Source: Deinandra increscens subsp. villosa (lineage: Eukaryota; Streptophyta; Magnoliopsida; Asterales; Asteraceae). Taken from it: a DNA stretch of 64,000 bases. Of this stretch, positions 21,315-34,511 are shown piece after piece. Position 1 is the first letter of the stretch; every line of letters begins with the position of its first letter. The notes under the pieces were generated by a model. It saw nothing but the letters and a program-made list of their open reading frames with translations, searched no databases and was not told the origin of the DNA. The position numbers and the translations under genes are program-made. Location: NCBI GenBank assembly GCA_039602395.1, contig JBCNJP010000006.1:13566952-13630951 (forward strand), written 5' to 3'.

Positions 21315-23495
21315 TCTCTCACCTTGTGCAGGAATAATCAAGGAGGACTTTCATTAACCTTGTTTGCTTGTTTGTGATAGTGATTGTTCCAGGCACAGGA
21401 AAGGAGGCATCTCTTCACTTCATGACATGTAGATTTTTATGGAGAGTATGTTCTCCTTGTGAGAGGTAAATCTGAAAAGATCAGCAGCAAAGGTAACACT
21501 GTCTGAATTGTTTGTGTCTTGGCAAATCTGATGTGAAGTATGGTTGTGCATGAAACAAAACCCAAATCTGAAAAAAATCTCAAAAGATAAACTTTGAAGG
21601 TTAGCTTGGCCAGTTTTAGTAGATATTTAGTGATGTGTCTGTGTGTGCATAAAAAAAAAACGTGTGTTGATTTTTTAAAAAAATCAAAAAACAAGGGGAA
21701 GAATAAAAAAGATGAAATAGTTACCCCTAAAAAAATTGTGCCTTTTAATTTTTAATCTTTTGTTTGTGTTTGAGAAGGCAGGGAAGTGAAATATTTCTGT
21801 TCTCAGAATGACTGACACGTGTAAGGAAAAAGTGAAAGACATAATCCAAGGTGATGTGCTCGGTAGGCTCAGTTCCAAAAACAAAGGTATGGGTCACAAC
21901 ACTTAAAGATAAAGTATGTCATTTGACGAGATACACACACTTAGGTTAAGTGCTTGTTCTATTTGACTGCGAAATTGTTCCCGATACACACGCCGGACTC
22001 CAAAGTGTTGAATCGAAAATCTCCAAAAGTCGGCGTCCCCTCTGTTTTGTGTGAGCAAAGATCTGGGGATGTCAAAGCCGTCAGTCAAGTCTTGCCTTTA
22101 CTTTGCGTGAGCAATGACCTGGTGTAGAATGGTTGACGTGTTAATCAGATTTTCCTCTGTTTTGCGTGAGCAAAGACCTGCTTAGTCTGAATTAACGTGC
22201 TTACAGATCACTGTATATAATTTACACCCCAAAAGATGCCAATGTGCACAACAAAAGAGACCCTCTAGCGTCCAAAACCCTTTAGCCCTGACTTTGTGAC
22301 TAGGCTTGTGTGTTTGATGAAAGGTTACCACCTGACTGATAAATGCCTCTGAGTTGAAATCATACAAGTCTTTGTATATTATTCCTATCTCTTTTATGAT
22401 ATGTTCTTTCTCTTCTCAACCAAGTCTCGAGAAAAGATTCAAAACTCTGGATATGGGAATGTGAAAATATGTGGTAGGGAATGATCAAGCTTGATAGACT
22501 GCACATATTAATTCCTAGGATTTGTGTGTGACTGTCGGATGTTCATAATTAATGCACCTAAAAGATAAATAAGTGACAAACAGCCGGGAAAATGAGGAAC
22601 ATGGGTTTAAGAAGGACCAATATACTGGTAATCGCCTGGACGTGTTCGAGTAACAGATGCTGAAAAGGGTTCCTCAGTTCAGACAAAGACGGTTTGATCC
22701 CAAAATAAAACCTTCTCGTTTAGTAATTTGGTATGTTTGTTTTGTTTCTTTTGTGTTATCTTAAGTTTATGAATTGGCCACGTTGATTTGAGAAGTTTAA
22801 ATAAATTTTTTATGGGTTTTATGCAAGAATGTATCACCCCTCCAGAATCTCAGGGGGAGATAATGTGAAGAGTCGTCAGGTTCAGGGGAAGTATTTATGG
22901 GAAACCCGTAATCAATGTTAGGGTTTGTGTTAAAGAATGTTGTTCTCCTGCTAACCCAGTAACCAGTCATCATTGTCTGGTTAGTGTTTGTTCCATGTTG
23001 TGCTTGACAGGTTAAGTGAAAAAAAAAACTCAGTGAAAAAAAAATCAAGGACTCAGTTGATCAAAGCAAGAACTCTGCTGCTGATCAAGTTAAAGAACCA
23101 GCCGGAAAAGGACTTACCTTATGCTTAGGGGAAGTTTGTTGGTTGTTCAAGAAAAGCTTCCAAAGACTCAAAACACACTGTTCACGAGTTGAGGGGAAGC
23201 TAAATGCCGTCAGTTCAAAGATCTACAATCAAGAATGCCAAGATAGAGGTTTTCAAAATTTAACCTCTGAAGTTAATGGCAAGTCAAGACAGTTACTGAT
23301 GATTCAGCAAGGACTCAACATTTGAAGTCCAAGAATGCTGATTGAGAGAACACTCCCTAAAGTCATTTGTTGTTGCCCAATGAAGATTGTTAAAGAAAGG
23401 AATCTTCACCAACCCATGCTCAAGCCAAGGAGAAGACTACAAGTTCTGAAGATTGAAAGTAGAAGACATTTAATATCACAAGCCAAGGGGAAGAT
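21315..23495 (+). other. Non-coding internal region replacing pol in the gag-only element
   Basis: A trace of the protease site is readable at about 21378-21405 (DSDCSRH, compare DSGCSRH). After that no pol domain is seen for 2 kb. Three copies of a CTTTGTTTTGCGTGAGCAAAGACCTG-like motif lie near 22037, 22096 and 22152. Purine-rich GCCAAGGGGAAGAT at 23482-23495 is the polypurine tract. Confidence 0.7.
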
Positions 23496-24019
23496 TGTAA
23501 AGGAATAATTTGTGGCTTGTGTATTAAATTATCCTTTGGCGGATTATTTTGAAGGCCTATGTGTTAGAATAGGTGAAAATTAGATGGGTTATGGGTATAT
23601 TAGGTCACTGGGTCATTTTAGATGTCTTTGGGCTCAATTAGAATGTGTGTAAGGGGAGTTTTGTGGGCCTTTAAGGTCCAATACGGAAATTAGTGGGGAT
23701 TTAGGGTTTTTAGGATGACTTGTTCTCCAAGATGGAGAATCCCTATAAAAGGGAAACCCTCCCCACATTAATAGGTTGCTGTTTTTGGTGTTTTTTGTGC
23801 TAATTGGTGTTTACGAAATTCTCAGAGAGAATTTCGATTCTAGTGTTGCAATCAAGGTGATTAGTAAAGTATTTTCTTCTTCTGGTTTGTGTTCTTATCT
23901 TGTTCTTTATTGAATATTCATATTACTTTTCGATCAGACTTGAATCACCTATAATCACCAGATTCCGCACGGTGATTATAGACTTTAATATCGCGTGAGG
24001 GTTTGATTTGATCCTTACA
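23496..24019 (+). repeat. 3' LTR of the gag-only Copia element
   Basis: It is 524 bp, equal in length to the 5' LTR, starting TGTAAAGGAATAATTTG and ending GATCCTTACA. About 16 substitutions and no length change separate the two copies. Confidence 0.95.
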
Positions 24020-24024
24020 TTATA

Positions 24025-25310
24025 CTCAAATTAAAGACATCTAAAGGGAAGAGCGGAACACATCATGTCTTCAGTGGATATAAACAAACAGTTCACCATT
24101 TCTAGCAGTGTACATAAAGAAGAAAGGAGGTTCACCAGTAACATGAATCTACAAACATGTGCATATGCTTGACCTCAACATTCCTAGCATAAAAATAACT
24201 AATTTAGCATGCTCCCACAGTCATTTAAGAAGGTAAATAACTAATTTAGCATAAAATGAATGGGTTGAAATGAATGGAGAGGATTTCTGCAATATATACC
24301 CCTTCCTAATTAATTCTGTATGAAACAAAATTTTATCGATCTGTAACTGTAACTGTACACAAATACAGGGATCCCAAGTTAAACGTGTATCAATAATAAA
24401 CAAAACAAACAATTTCTATGAAAACAAATTGTAATTAATGAAAATGAAACGGAATAACTTAACAATTACCGTTTTCTGGACTGATTGGTCTCCCAAATCA
24501 TATGGAACTTCTGAAGAATCGCTAGCGCTCCATGGAAGATGTGAATGATATGGATGAGAAATAAGACCTGGTTATTCGCTGGAGGCGTTTAACTGGAAAT
24601 TTTCTGATAAAGTGAGAGGGAAAAGTATATGATGAATCGATAATAAGTAAATTTAGTTCGAAATTTTGGGTGTAATTTGAACTAATGGTGGGAAATTCAA
24701 ATATTTTGGTGAAAATTTTTAATTAAAAGGGGGGAATTGTTCAAACTAATAATAAAACCCAAAATTAGTATAAACAATATGTATATTAAACATAATTAAA
24801 CCTAAAATTAAACATAAACATAATTAATTAATTAAATGTCTCCACGTGGCTCTTCTGGCGGGTTCTTCTTCAAGATGAACTTCATCATCCAGTTCGTAAA
24901 AGTCTTCAAGTCACTCTTCTTATGGGTTTGCAGGTTCTTCTTCAAGATGAGCTTCATCCTCTTGAGGTGTTGAATAATGAGATTGTGAAATTGTACGAGT
25001 ACATCAATTACGGTTGACATGACTGTGATCTTTTAAGCAGATCTGGACGACGATCAGAGTTAAAAGCCCTAACAAAATTATATTTTAATTTAATTTTATT
25101 ATTTTCTTCTAGATATAATAAACAAGATTTTAATAACACGTGCTTTGTGGCCGTGATAACGCAACTACAAAAAGCGGTGACATTACTAAAACACAACTCA
25201 AAAATGAAAATGATAAATTACTATGCAATTCAGAACAAAAATACGAAAAGACCGTCATGTTGCGAATTTCTCATGTATAATAATTTTGTTTCCAAAAATA
25301 TTAAACGACG
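24025..25310. other. CACTA internal region, no clear gene
   Basis: The stretch is AT-rich. A 62-codon minus-strand frame begins at ATG 25020 and contains two near-identical copies of CTTCTTCAAGATGAACTTCATC (about 24867 and 24931). It may be a small exon or chance. Nothing else is supported. Confidence 0.4.
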
Positions 25311-25539
25311 TCCAATTAGGATGGTGAGGAGCAATTAGGACCAACCAGACTAATGAGGACTAAATACTGACAATTAGCGTCATTTAGGATACTTTAGTGA
25401 AGACCAGTTATGGTCAATTAATATGGTCAATGAATACGAATTAGGACCAATTCAATGAGAAGGTCGATTATGCTCATAGGACCGATAAGGACGAAGCATG
25501 AAGGAAGTGACTAATGAGGATCGATGATCAAGTATGACC
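25310..25539 (+). repeat. GACCAATTAGG minisatellite, left part
   Basis: Irregular repeats of GGACCAATTAGGA-type units run at 10-20 bp spacing. The array is interrupted by the solo LTR and continues at 28051, as shown by the AATTA duplication taken from the repeat itself. Confidence 0.75.
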
Positions 25540-25544
25540 AATTA

Positions 25545-28045
25545 TGTCACACCCTCAAATTTCCACGTGCGGGGTTTGTACCGCGAGGCGTGTGACAAAC
25601 CAGGATCCGAGTCATTAGTCATACTAAACCATAAAAACACACCACAAATAGTTTAAGAAATACGAAAGCGTAAAGGTAAGTGAAAGTATTGCGCAAAACA
25701 CGCGCCCTCAACCCAAACACGAAAATAACTCAAACGTAAAAGTTGAAATGCAAATCAAAATGTTCAACTTTCATGCAATGTGCGTCCTAGCGTGCTCGTA
25801 CCTCAAAGACCTGCGAAAGACATGCTATGTGGGTCAGCGCAAGGCTGGTGAGTTCATAAATGTCAATGTAAGTAAAATAGATGTTTGTAAAATGTTTATA
25901 CCATGGTAATCATAATAGTAATTGTAGCTAGCAAGGCCAATAATGCTATCACTATGTGGTTTGCAACCGAAGCGTGACTGTTTGTGTTTGTAATGCCTTC
26001 CACCATTGCCTAACACGGGCGATGATGATACTGTCTAGGCAAATTTTACACCCGTTCGACATCCCGTCGAGTTAGAGCTACTAACGCGGGTGGGGTTTGT
26101 CAAACCCAGTAGTACTACCAAAGATTACCTCGCTTTCTCATAAACTAACGGTTTGAAATGTAAGGACTTGTAATTCGTGTTATATGTTCGCACATACGTG
26201 ATCAGCTGTACAATTATATTACCAGAATTGTTTGTAGCATGCTCTTTTCTCTAACTGAAATACTCAGAGAAAAATGTTTGAGAACTCACCTTTGGGAGCT
26301 CGGTAAGAAAGTTTAATGAAAGTGTTGATGAATCCTTACGAATCACCTATATGTTTGTAACTGTGTAAGACTACTGTGTATGAATGACTGTACTGACTCA
26401 TTCGACCCTGACAACACGTTGGTGGCTCGCTAAAAATTAAGTTTGTTTGTTCAATTAAACTTTCCCAAACCCGGAAAGTTTCCAATTATAGCAGGTAAGC
26501 ACATGTTAACCTTTTATTGCATGTATCCTAGTTGTTTCATAGCGGTAATAAATAGCACATAAGATTTTCACATCTCAATAATTAGGTTAGCCCAGTACAC
26601 ATATTAATCCCATCTAATTATATCAAATTATTTAATGATACCAGATTATATTTCATGCAAGGATTTACCATTTAAACATTTTAACCACATACGAAATCAT
26701 TCATGATATAGCTCGACTAATAAAGTTCCTAAGATCAGTACACGAGTTAAGTGCGAGAGCCACATGCTTCAAAAATAAAAGTAAAAGAAACTGTTGGTCG
26801 CTAGCTTAGAACTTGCGACCCTCCATTCACTAACATGGAACTTTACCACCAAGGCATTTTCATGTTTGTTAACCAACCCAATTAGTAAAGTATTTAACAA
26901 TTTCTATTTTTTTTTATCCCATCTTCCCCATACCAATCCCATTTACGAACCAGTATATAAGGTTTTAACTATTTTAAGATTATTACTCATTCTGAATATT
27001 ATTCATACCCGTAGTCTCCTCCATTCACATTCAATATTAACTTGCAAATAAAATCAAACTATAAACCCACTTTGCGTACACCCCCTGCTATGATATCATC
27101 GATTAGTCCGTAAGTCACGAGAAAAAAAGAAACATACATGGTGTAGTGGGGTTTCGAGTTCGCATACTAAAACACGGTTTATAGAAACGGTTTGTACATC
27201 GTCACTTAATCGCCACAACACTAATAAGAGAACTGATGGTATGTTCGAACACACAGAGGACACAAATCAGATTCACACATTGGCGGTTTCAAAAGAAAAT
27301 TTCAGGAAGCGAACATACCTCGCGTTCGGAAATTGGATGGTGTTAGGTTGAGTGTTCGGTGTCGGTGATCTCCATGGTTGATTCCGCCTTGATCGCTTTT
27401 GTTCCTCGAGACTGTTATGGTGTCTTTCTAGTCACCGATTGATATGTATGGTGGCTGCAAAAATCATGGAGGAAGAAGAGATATCGTAGAGAAGAGGGAG
27501 GGAGAAGAGTGGGCCGAGAGTTTTGGGAATGTGGTGGAGGTTCTACGATTTATGAGGATTTAAATGGATGGGTTTGTTTAGGATATCAAATTGATAAGGG
27601 GGCTCAATTCTACACAATTTGAACTTCTTAAAATAGTTTCCAAATGACCGATAATTCCACATAATTGTTTAATTAATTAAAGTTTTTTTAACTATGAAGT
27701 TTACATACATGTATAGAAGGAATCCTTGAGTAATGTTAGCAAGTCATTAGCTTCTAATAACAAATAGCATAAATGAGGATAACAAATGCATAAGTCAGCT
27801 AACAAGTAATGTCACATAATACTACCATACATAGATATTGTACGAGTGTCGTTTGTTATTTTATAACGTTTTGATAATTATCCACCAACGATCAGGATCG
27901 ACTCGACTCGTGTGTGGTTATTCTTGGACTCAGTAGCGCATCTAACACTCCTATTAGATGTATGAATGCATGCATGTTTGATATAAATAAACGTTCATGT
28001 TCGTGTTTGTCTAGAAAAATTCACCTGAATTTGCCGGGTGTCACA
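25545..28045 (-). mobile_element. Solo LTR of a gypsy element (2.5 kb)
   Basis: It starts TGTCACACCC, ends GGGTGTCACA and is flanked by AATTA at 25540-25544 and 28046-28050. It contains no primer site, polypurine tract or pol. The reversed GAACTCACC at about 26281 matches the GGTGAGTTC seen in sense in other gypsy LTRs here (41983, 52960), so this one is on the minus strand. It arose by recombination between the two LTRs of a full element. Confidence 0.82.
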
Positions 28046-28050
28046 AATTA

Positions 28051-29060
28051 GGACTAATTGGGGCCAATTAGTTTGAATGAGGACCAATGATACCAATAAG
28101 GGTAAATCAGAGTTAGTGATGGTCGATTAAGACCAATTAGGTTCAATTAGGGTCAATGAGGACCCATTAGGACCAATAATGGTCGAATATGCTCGATTAA
28201 TGAGGATCAATGATCAAGTATGACCAATTAGGACTAATTGGGGCCAATTAGTTTGAATGAGGACCAATGATACCAATAAGGGTAAATCAGGGTTAGTGAT
28301 GGTCGATTAAGACCAATTAGGTTCAATTAGGGTCAATGAGGACCCACTAGGACCAATGATGGTCAAATATGCTCGATTAGGACCAATAAGGATGAATTAT
28401 GACTTATTAGGGCCAGTTAGGACCGATGAGGGCCAATTAGACAGAATAAGTACCAATATGGCCTAATTCGGGTTAATGAGGAGCAATTTGCACAGTTAGG
28501 ACCAATAAGGATCAATTAGTGTCAGTTAGCCTCAATAAGGACCAACTAGACTCATCGAGGACCATTTACTTTGAAGTACAACAAATTTGAGTTAATTAGG
28601 CCTAATTGACCCCAATTAATTATAATTGGTCCTAAATGAGCCTAATTGGTCGTAATTGACCTTAAGTGATCTTCATTGAACCTAACCGAGCCTAATAGAC
28701 TATAATTGACCTTCATTGGCCCTAATTCATCCTAATAGAGTGTTCAATGGCCCTCATTGGTACTCATTTGTCATAAATGACCATGATTGACCTTAATTCA
28801 GTCTACTGGTCCTCATTGAGCGTAATTGGCCCTCAATCGGCCTAATAGACCCTAATTGGTCATATTTGGTCCTCATAAGGCGTCATTGAGCAAAATCAAC
28901 CCTCGTTAGTTATAACTGGTCTTCATCATTGACCCTAATTGATCCTCATTGACCCAAATTGACCCCAATTTACCCTAATTGGGCCTCGTGGCTTCGTTGG
29001 TCCTAATTGGTCCTACTTTATCTTCATTTGTCCTCATCGGTCCTAATTGACCCTAATTGA
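28051..29060. repeat. GACCAATTAGG minisatellite with a strand switch
   Basis: From 28051 to about 28570 the units read GACCAATTAGG / GGGTCAATGAGG; from about 28590 to 29060 they read CCTAATTGGTC / CCTAATTGACC, the inverse. An internal tandem duplication of about 180 bp (28046-28225 and 28226-28400) is also present. The whole forms a long imperfect inverted repeat upstream of the gene at 29313. Confidence 0.78.
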
Positions 29061-29312
29061 TGTGGATTCAATTAAAATAAATTAATAATATTATTCTAAA
29101 CCAAATTAATATCAAAAATTTCCCCCATCCCAATTTCAATCACTATTGGCAAACTCCAATAACGTCCCATGTTTCAATTCTTAGGGTTCATTGTGATCCA
29201 AAAGAACTGCCGTTAGTATAAAACTTCATTTTCGAAAAACAGTTACCCTCTATTTTCTCTCCAGGTTTCTAAATGGTGATTTAAACCTAAACCTTACTCT
29301 CTAATTTCCCAA

Positions 29313-32300
29313 ATGGCACCCAAATTGAATCGAAAGGCTGAATCAAAGCCTACTCAATTGTTCTTCGCCGAACACAATGTTGTAACGTACTTCGAGAAGT
29401 CTGATAAGTCAAAGCAATTTGATGAAATGAACAATTTCCTCGAGAAATCCAACACTCAATTTGCTTTAACTGTGAATCCTTTAATATGCAAGCAGAGAAT
29501 TGCTGAATTTTGGGACTCGGCCAAAAAATCTGTTGATAGCAACGGGGTTGGTAAAATTGACTCTAGAGTCAATGGGAATGAGATTAGTTTGACTGAAGAA
29601 ATGATCCGGAAGCATCTGAAATTCAATGATGCAGGAGGTGATCCTGATTACAAGTCTGAATTATACTTGAAGACGTACGAAGCAATTGAGTACGGGGGTG
29701 ACTTAACTTGTGGGACCATCAAAAAGGGACAACTACCCTATGTTTGGCGATATCTTTCTCATACCATTCTCCACTGCCTATCTCACAAGAAAACTACGTG
29801 GGATGAACTTGCTGCACCTCAATCATCCGTTTTTCATGGATTGGTAAATGGGCTCAACTTTAACTTTTCAAAAATGATATTTGATGGAATGCTGGAAAAT
29901 CTGAAACCTAAAAGGATCTTTTACATGTACCCCAGATTCATCCAACACATTCTCAATTGTGAATTTCCAAATCTGCAAATCTCTAATCAACATCTTGAAC
30001 TAAAATCTTTTACAAGTAAAACATTTTTCTAACATGCAAGTGAACAAAACTGTTTTTCTTGGTAAAGACACATCACACCCTATTCCTAAGGCCAGGACTG
30101 CTCCTGAGCAAAGTGCTCCTGGTGACAACATTGTTACACTAACAAGTGTTGAGCCCACACCAGACCGACCAACCTCTTCCACTGATATACAAATTCCCAC
30201 CAAAAGGAAGAGGATGTCCACATCAAAAACCACACCCAAAAATACCACACGCACTCCACAGTCACCCAAAAGGAAGAGGACTAGGTCTCCTTTACCTAGA
30301 CCCTCCACAGGACTACCTCAGAATGAGGGTGATATATCACCTAGGCCACATTAAGTAGATTCCCCAACCCTTACTGCAGGGAATATGCTGTTGGACTTCA
30401 ATCACCCAACCCACATTCTGCTGATAAGGTGGCTTGCAGTAGTGATGAAGCAAGTCAGGTGGAAAGGGCTGACACTACTCATGAAGTCCCATTGGACCCT
30501 GAAGACGGTGCCAACATCATTAAGACCCAATCCACGACAACTGTTTCTGTCAGGGAACCTATTCAGGAACCTATGATTGACAATAGGAATCCCAGGTGCC
30601 AAGAAACCATGGGTGCTAAGCATGAAAAAGGTCGGCTTGTTTGCTCTTCTTTGCTCAAAGATACTGGCAACACACCAGTTGAGAGCAGCATGACACATAT
30701 TGAATTGACGGTTCGATGTACAAAACTTGAAAATGAATTGGCAGCTCTCCGTGCAATTGTGAGAGCTCAAGGAGAAGAAATCGAACGGTTGTAGGCAGGA
30801 AAATCTGTGAAAGCCACTGATAGGTAAGGTTGTTAACCATACGTTGAAATGAAATTCACATGTCAAACTAGATTTAATTCAAAATAGGATCTTGCACAGG
30901 GTGTCTTCTTCAGATGTTGATGAAGTTGAACAAGTTGATCCGGTTGAACAACTTCATCCGGAGGAAGAAAGCCATGTTGATCCGGTTGAACAAGTTGATC
31001 CGGTTGAACAACTTCATCCGGAGGAAGAAGGCCATGTTGATCCGGTTGAATAACTTCATTGGGTTGAACTAGTTGATCCGGTTGAACAACTCCATCCGGT
31101 GCAAGTGACTGCTGATAATCAGATTATCACAAGTGTGATGAGTGATCTGCAAACGACAAATGTGGAGATAGCTCCTGAAGCTCTATCTTTCATGAGAAAA
31201 ATGATGATTAGGAATACTCTTATCTGCACTGGGTTAAGGAGTGCTCCATCTCTGCCCATCATTCATCTTTTAAACCCTTGTGCTCCCCCTGATACTCCTG
31301 AAATAGAAAAGGTTATTGAAGCTAATGTTGAAGAAGACGGAGTCAAAGACAAGGTGTTTGCACCTATTAAAGAGACAAAGCCTATTGAGCCAAAGACTGA
31401 ACCTACTGATGAGAATGATTTTTCTGCTAAAGCAATCAGATTCAGGGAAGGAAAAATAGTGATGCCCCAGTACCAATCAGATTCTGACAAGGTGTTTGCA
31501 GCTGTTAAGAAGACAAAGCCTCCAACATTCATTCATGATCAACAAGTATCTCTCCTAGAAGATGAGGTAAACATGATAAAACAGGCACTTGCAGATGCTG
31601 AGAAAGCTTAACAAATAAAAAGGGAAGGAGACATGGCCTTGGCATTCAAACTACAAGGAGACATGTTGCGTTATTCAAATGATAAAGTAATAGTGGGTCT
31701 GATAAAGGAAATCAAGAGAAGGTCTATTGATGAGAAAATGGCAACGATGGACTCTGACAAGGAGACAAGAAAAAGAATAATGGCCACAGAATCTGACAAG
31801 GAGATCAAAGCTGAACAAGAAAAGATCAGACTGGCAAAAAACCCTCAGAATGCCAAACTCCTTTGGAAGTTCAGCGATATTATCATAGCCAGGGGATGGG
31901 CAACTCTTGAAAAGCAAATTTAAAGACTGCTAATCAGTTATGCGATATGATGTCCAGGGTTATTCAAGAGGATGGTGAATTAAAACTGAAGGAAAAGATG
32001 GATGCTAATGAAAGGCAGGAGAAGATAAAAAGGGAAGAAGAGTTACAGATGATCCTAGAAAACCCTATGATAGAGGAAGAAGAACTCAAGCTTCTCAAAT
32101 GCTATTTCATTAAGATGAGGGGGATGACCCAGAGAAGATCAATCCTTCTGGTATTAATAGCTTGAGAATCAAATATTCAAATACCATACTTGAACAGAAC
32201 AAAATCTCAAAGGTTACAGGTGAACCAATACCACCAGGTGCATTTTCTGATCTGAACAGAACTCTAGCCTCACAGCAATCCAGAAGAAACCCTCCTAGAA

Positions 32301-33249
32301 CTAGTAGACCTGTAAAGCCTCCTAAACCTGTAACATTAAAGCCTCTTCCACCAAAGTTTAGAACAGACAACTTCACACTCTTTGTACCACAACCTAGATT
32401 GAACATACTCTTCCATCTCCATATCCTCACCTAAACAATCCCCGAAAACCCTCATCTCCACCCAAGTCACCAGAAAAACCACCCACCAAGAGAATGAAGT
32501 CAGTGGCTAAGAAGGGAAAACGAAAAGTGATCAATGAGGAGGATGAATACATAGATGTCCATGTTGAAAGGAGAAGAATCATCTCCAGGAGGTATGACGA
32601 TGAAGCCAAAGTATACCTGTTCACAACCAGTTCAGATAAGGTACTAAAGTTTACAGTTGAAGAAGCTATGGACAACCTCACTGACCATGAGTTGGGTGAT
32701 GTTAGACAGTTACGTGGTGATATGAAGGGTACGTGTTCAAAAGAGGACTTCTTAATGATGAGGACAAAGATGTATTTGGATGACTTATACGGGGAAGTAG
32801 ATGAAGCCACACAATGCAGCATTGACAATCCTGTTTCGACGCTTGAAGTTGATAAGGATGGAAATTTGGTAGTCTATAGAGCTGATGGGTCATTCACAAG
32901 GCATAGTACAGTTCCAGATCCAGAATGGAGCCAGGCTGAAAAAGACCGAATCCATTTAATAATGATAACTAACAAGTTTCATGTGGCTAAGAGAAAACAG
33001 GTGACCAACTGGGAGTATAAGAAAGAAACGGACTTGTATCACATTTTCACCAGTGAACATGGCGAGGCAATTAGAAGCTTGGAAGATGCTCTAAATGGGC
33101 TTTCTGAATCTGAGATACGAGATATTATCAGGATTGGTGATACTGAGAGCAGAATAATGACACGGACCTTTCATGAAAGTCTCCTATTTCACAAGGCCAA
33201 ATTTCGATTACAAGCTATTGAAGAGGAGAACAAGATGGGAACCGGATGA
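29313..33249 (+). pseudogene. FNFSKM-family gene of unknown function, broken (CACTA-borne copy)
   Basis: ATG 29313 opens a 239-codon frame with a domain also found at 46617-49178: FWDSAKKS, LNFNFSKMIF, and RFIQHILNCEFP. A T-run at 30020-30024 is one base too long; beyond it the sense continues in the next frame at 30034 (Lys/Arg/Pro-rich). Further open pieces: 30429-30794 (coiled coil), 30900-31100 (VDPVEQLHPEEE repeats), 31099-31611, 31633-31923 and 31947-32165 (Lys/Glu-rich coiled coil), 32162-32434 and 32494-33249. The last piece has two repeats of a YDDEAKVYLFTT / TDLYHIFTSEHGE pattern, also paralleled at the other locus. A possible intron lies at 30824-30886. Similar proteins in Asteraceae annotations sometimes carry a synaptobrevin/longin label, which the sequence does not support. 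Function unknown. Confidence 0.65.
30900..31100 (+). repeat. Coding tandem repeat GATCCGGTTGAACAACTTCATCCGG
   Basis: About four irregular units encode VDPVEQLHPEEE-like text. Each contains CCGGTTGAA facing TTCATCCGG, an imperfect palindrome. One unit contains a TAA at 31051-31053. Confidence 0.7.
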
Positions 33250-33369
33250 ACTTGCCTGGAAGAAGAGTTGATCCCTGTATTTGTGTACAATTGCATAAGT
33301 TGTTCCAGTTTGTATGTTAACATGATAGTTGTTACAGTTTTATTCATACACTTTTCATAACATACACAT

Positions 33370-34290
33370 TTTCAATGAATCATAGCAGACCTCCATTTCA
33401 CTCATAACTGTGATCTTACATGAAGTATATATTCATATGCTATGTTAGTATATGTTGGCATTTTGATATGGTGGAATGAGATGATTTATAAGCAGGATAC
33501 ATTTTACTTCTTCAGTAGATTGGAAGAAGACAAAACCGGATGAACTACAATTCCTCCGGAAGAAGAGTTCATGAGGATTGAGAGAAGATGAATTAGAGTT
33601 CTTCAGGATGAACCGGATAAACTAGAGTTCTAAAGTTCTTCAGGATGGTTAACCAGTTTTCATCTATAATAACATAAACATTTTCAATGAATCATAGCAG
33701 ACTCCATTTTACTCATAACTGTGATCTTACATGAAGTCTATATTCATATGTTATGTTAGTATATGTTGGCATTTTGATATGGTGGGCCGGATGAGATGAT
33801 TTACAAACAGGATAAATTTTACTTCTAAATTGGAAGAAGAATAAAACCGGATGAACTACAATTCCTCAGGAAGAAGAGTTCATGAGTATTGAGAGAAGAT
33901 GAACTAGAGTTCTTCAGGAGGACCGGATAAACTAGAGTTCTAAAGTTCTTCAGGATGGTTAACCAGTTTTCATCTATAATAACATACACATTTTCAATGA
34001 GTCATAGCAGACCTCCATTTCACTCATAATTGTGATCCTACATGAAGTATATATTCATATGCTATGTTAGTATATTTTGGCATTTTGATATGGTGGGATG
34101 AGATGATTTATAAACAGGATAAATTTTACTTCTTCAGTAAATTGGAAGAAGAACAAACCGGATGAACTACAATTCCTCAGGAAGAAGAGTTCATGAGTAT
34201 TGAGAAAAGATGAACTAGAGTTCTTCAGGATGAACCGGGTAAAATAGAGTTCTAAAGTTCTTCAGGATGGTTAACCAGTTCACAATAAAA
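33370..34290 (+). repeat. Tandem array, three copies of about 310 bp
   Basis: TTTTCAATGAATCATAGCAG recurs near 33369, 33680 and 33990. Each unit contains a CCGGATGAACTACAATTCCT segment and a TTCTTCAGGA segment. A related partial copy lies at about 17390-17560, on the far side of the CACTA element. No coding capacity. Confidence 0.85.
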
Positions 34291-34511
34291 TAAAAATCAC
34301 ATCAGTTCACAATAAAATCTATTTGCAACAATCAAATTTAGAATAAAATCAACTTTAATGATTGAGATAAAATCTATCTATATAATTAATGAGGTTAACC
34401 AAAACAAAACAGGAGGAAGAGTACTTAACAAAAACTTTAATATATATATATATAAATTGATCTATATACAAAGATTTTCATCAGATCCTATACAAAGATC
34501 TATCTAACTAG
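34291..34511. other. AT-rich spacer
   Basis: A short (TA)n run lies at 34440-34455. No gene is seen. Confidence 0.5.

Larger units (their letters stand above)
17978..24019 (+). mobile_element. Gag-only (TR-GAG-type) Copia LTR retrotransposon nested in the CACTA
   Basis: Two 524-bp LTRs (17978-18501, 23496-24019), target duplication TTATA on both sides, primer site after the left LTR and a polypurine tract before the right LTR. About 16 differences between the LTRs were counted by eye (about 3%), so it is much younger than Copia A. It encodes a SIRE-like gag with zinc knuckle but no integrase, RT or RNase H: only a degraded trace of the protease site remains at about 21376-21420. It must have moved using enzymes from a related complete element. 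Confidence 0.93.

Noticed and set aside
29313..33249. Naming the gene a synaptobrevin or longin protein
   Set aside because: No longin or SNARE motif and no C-terminal anchor is visible; the label seems to be an annotation habit.
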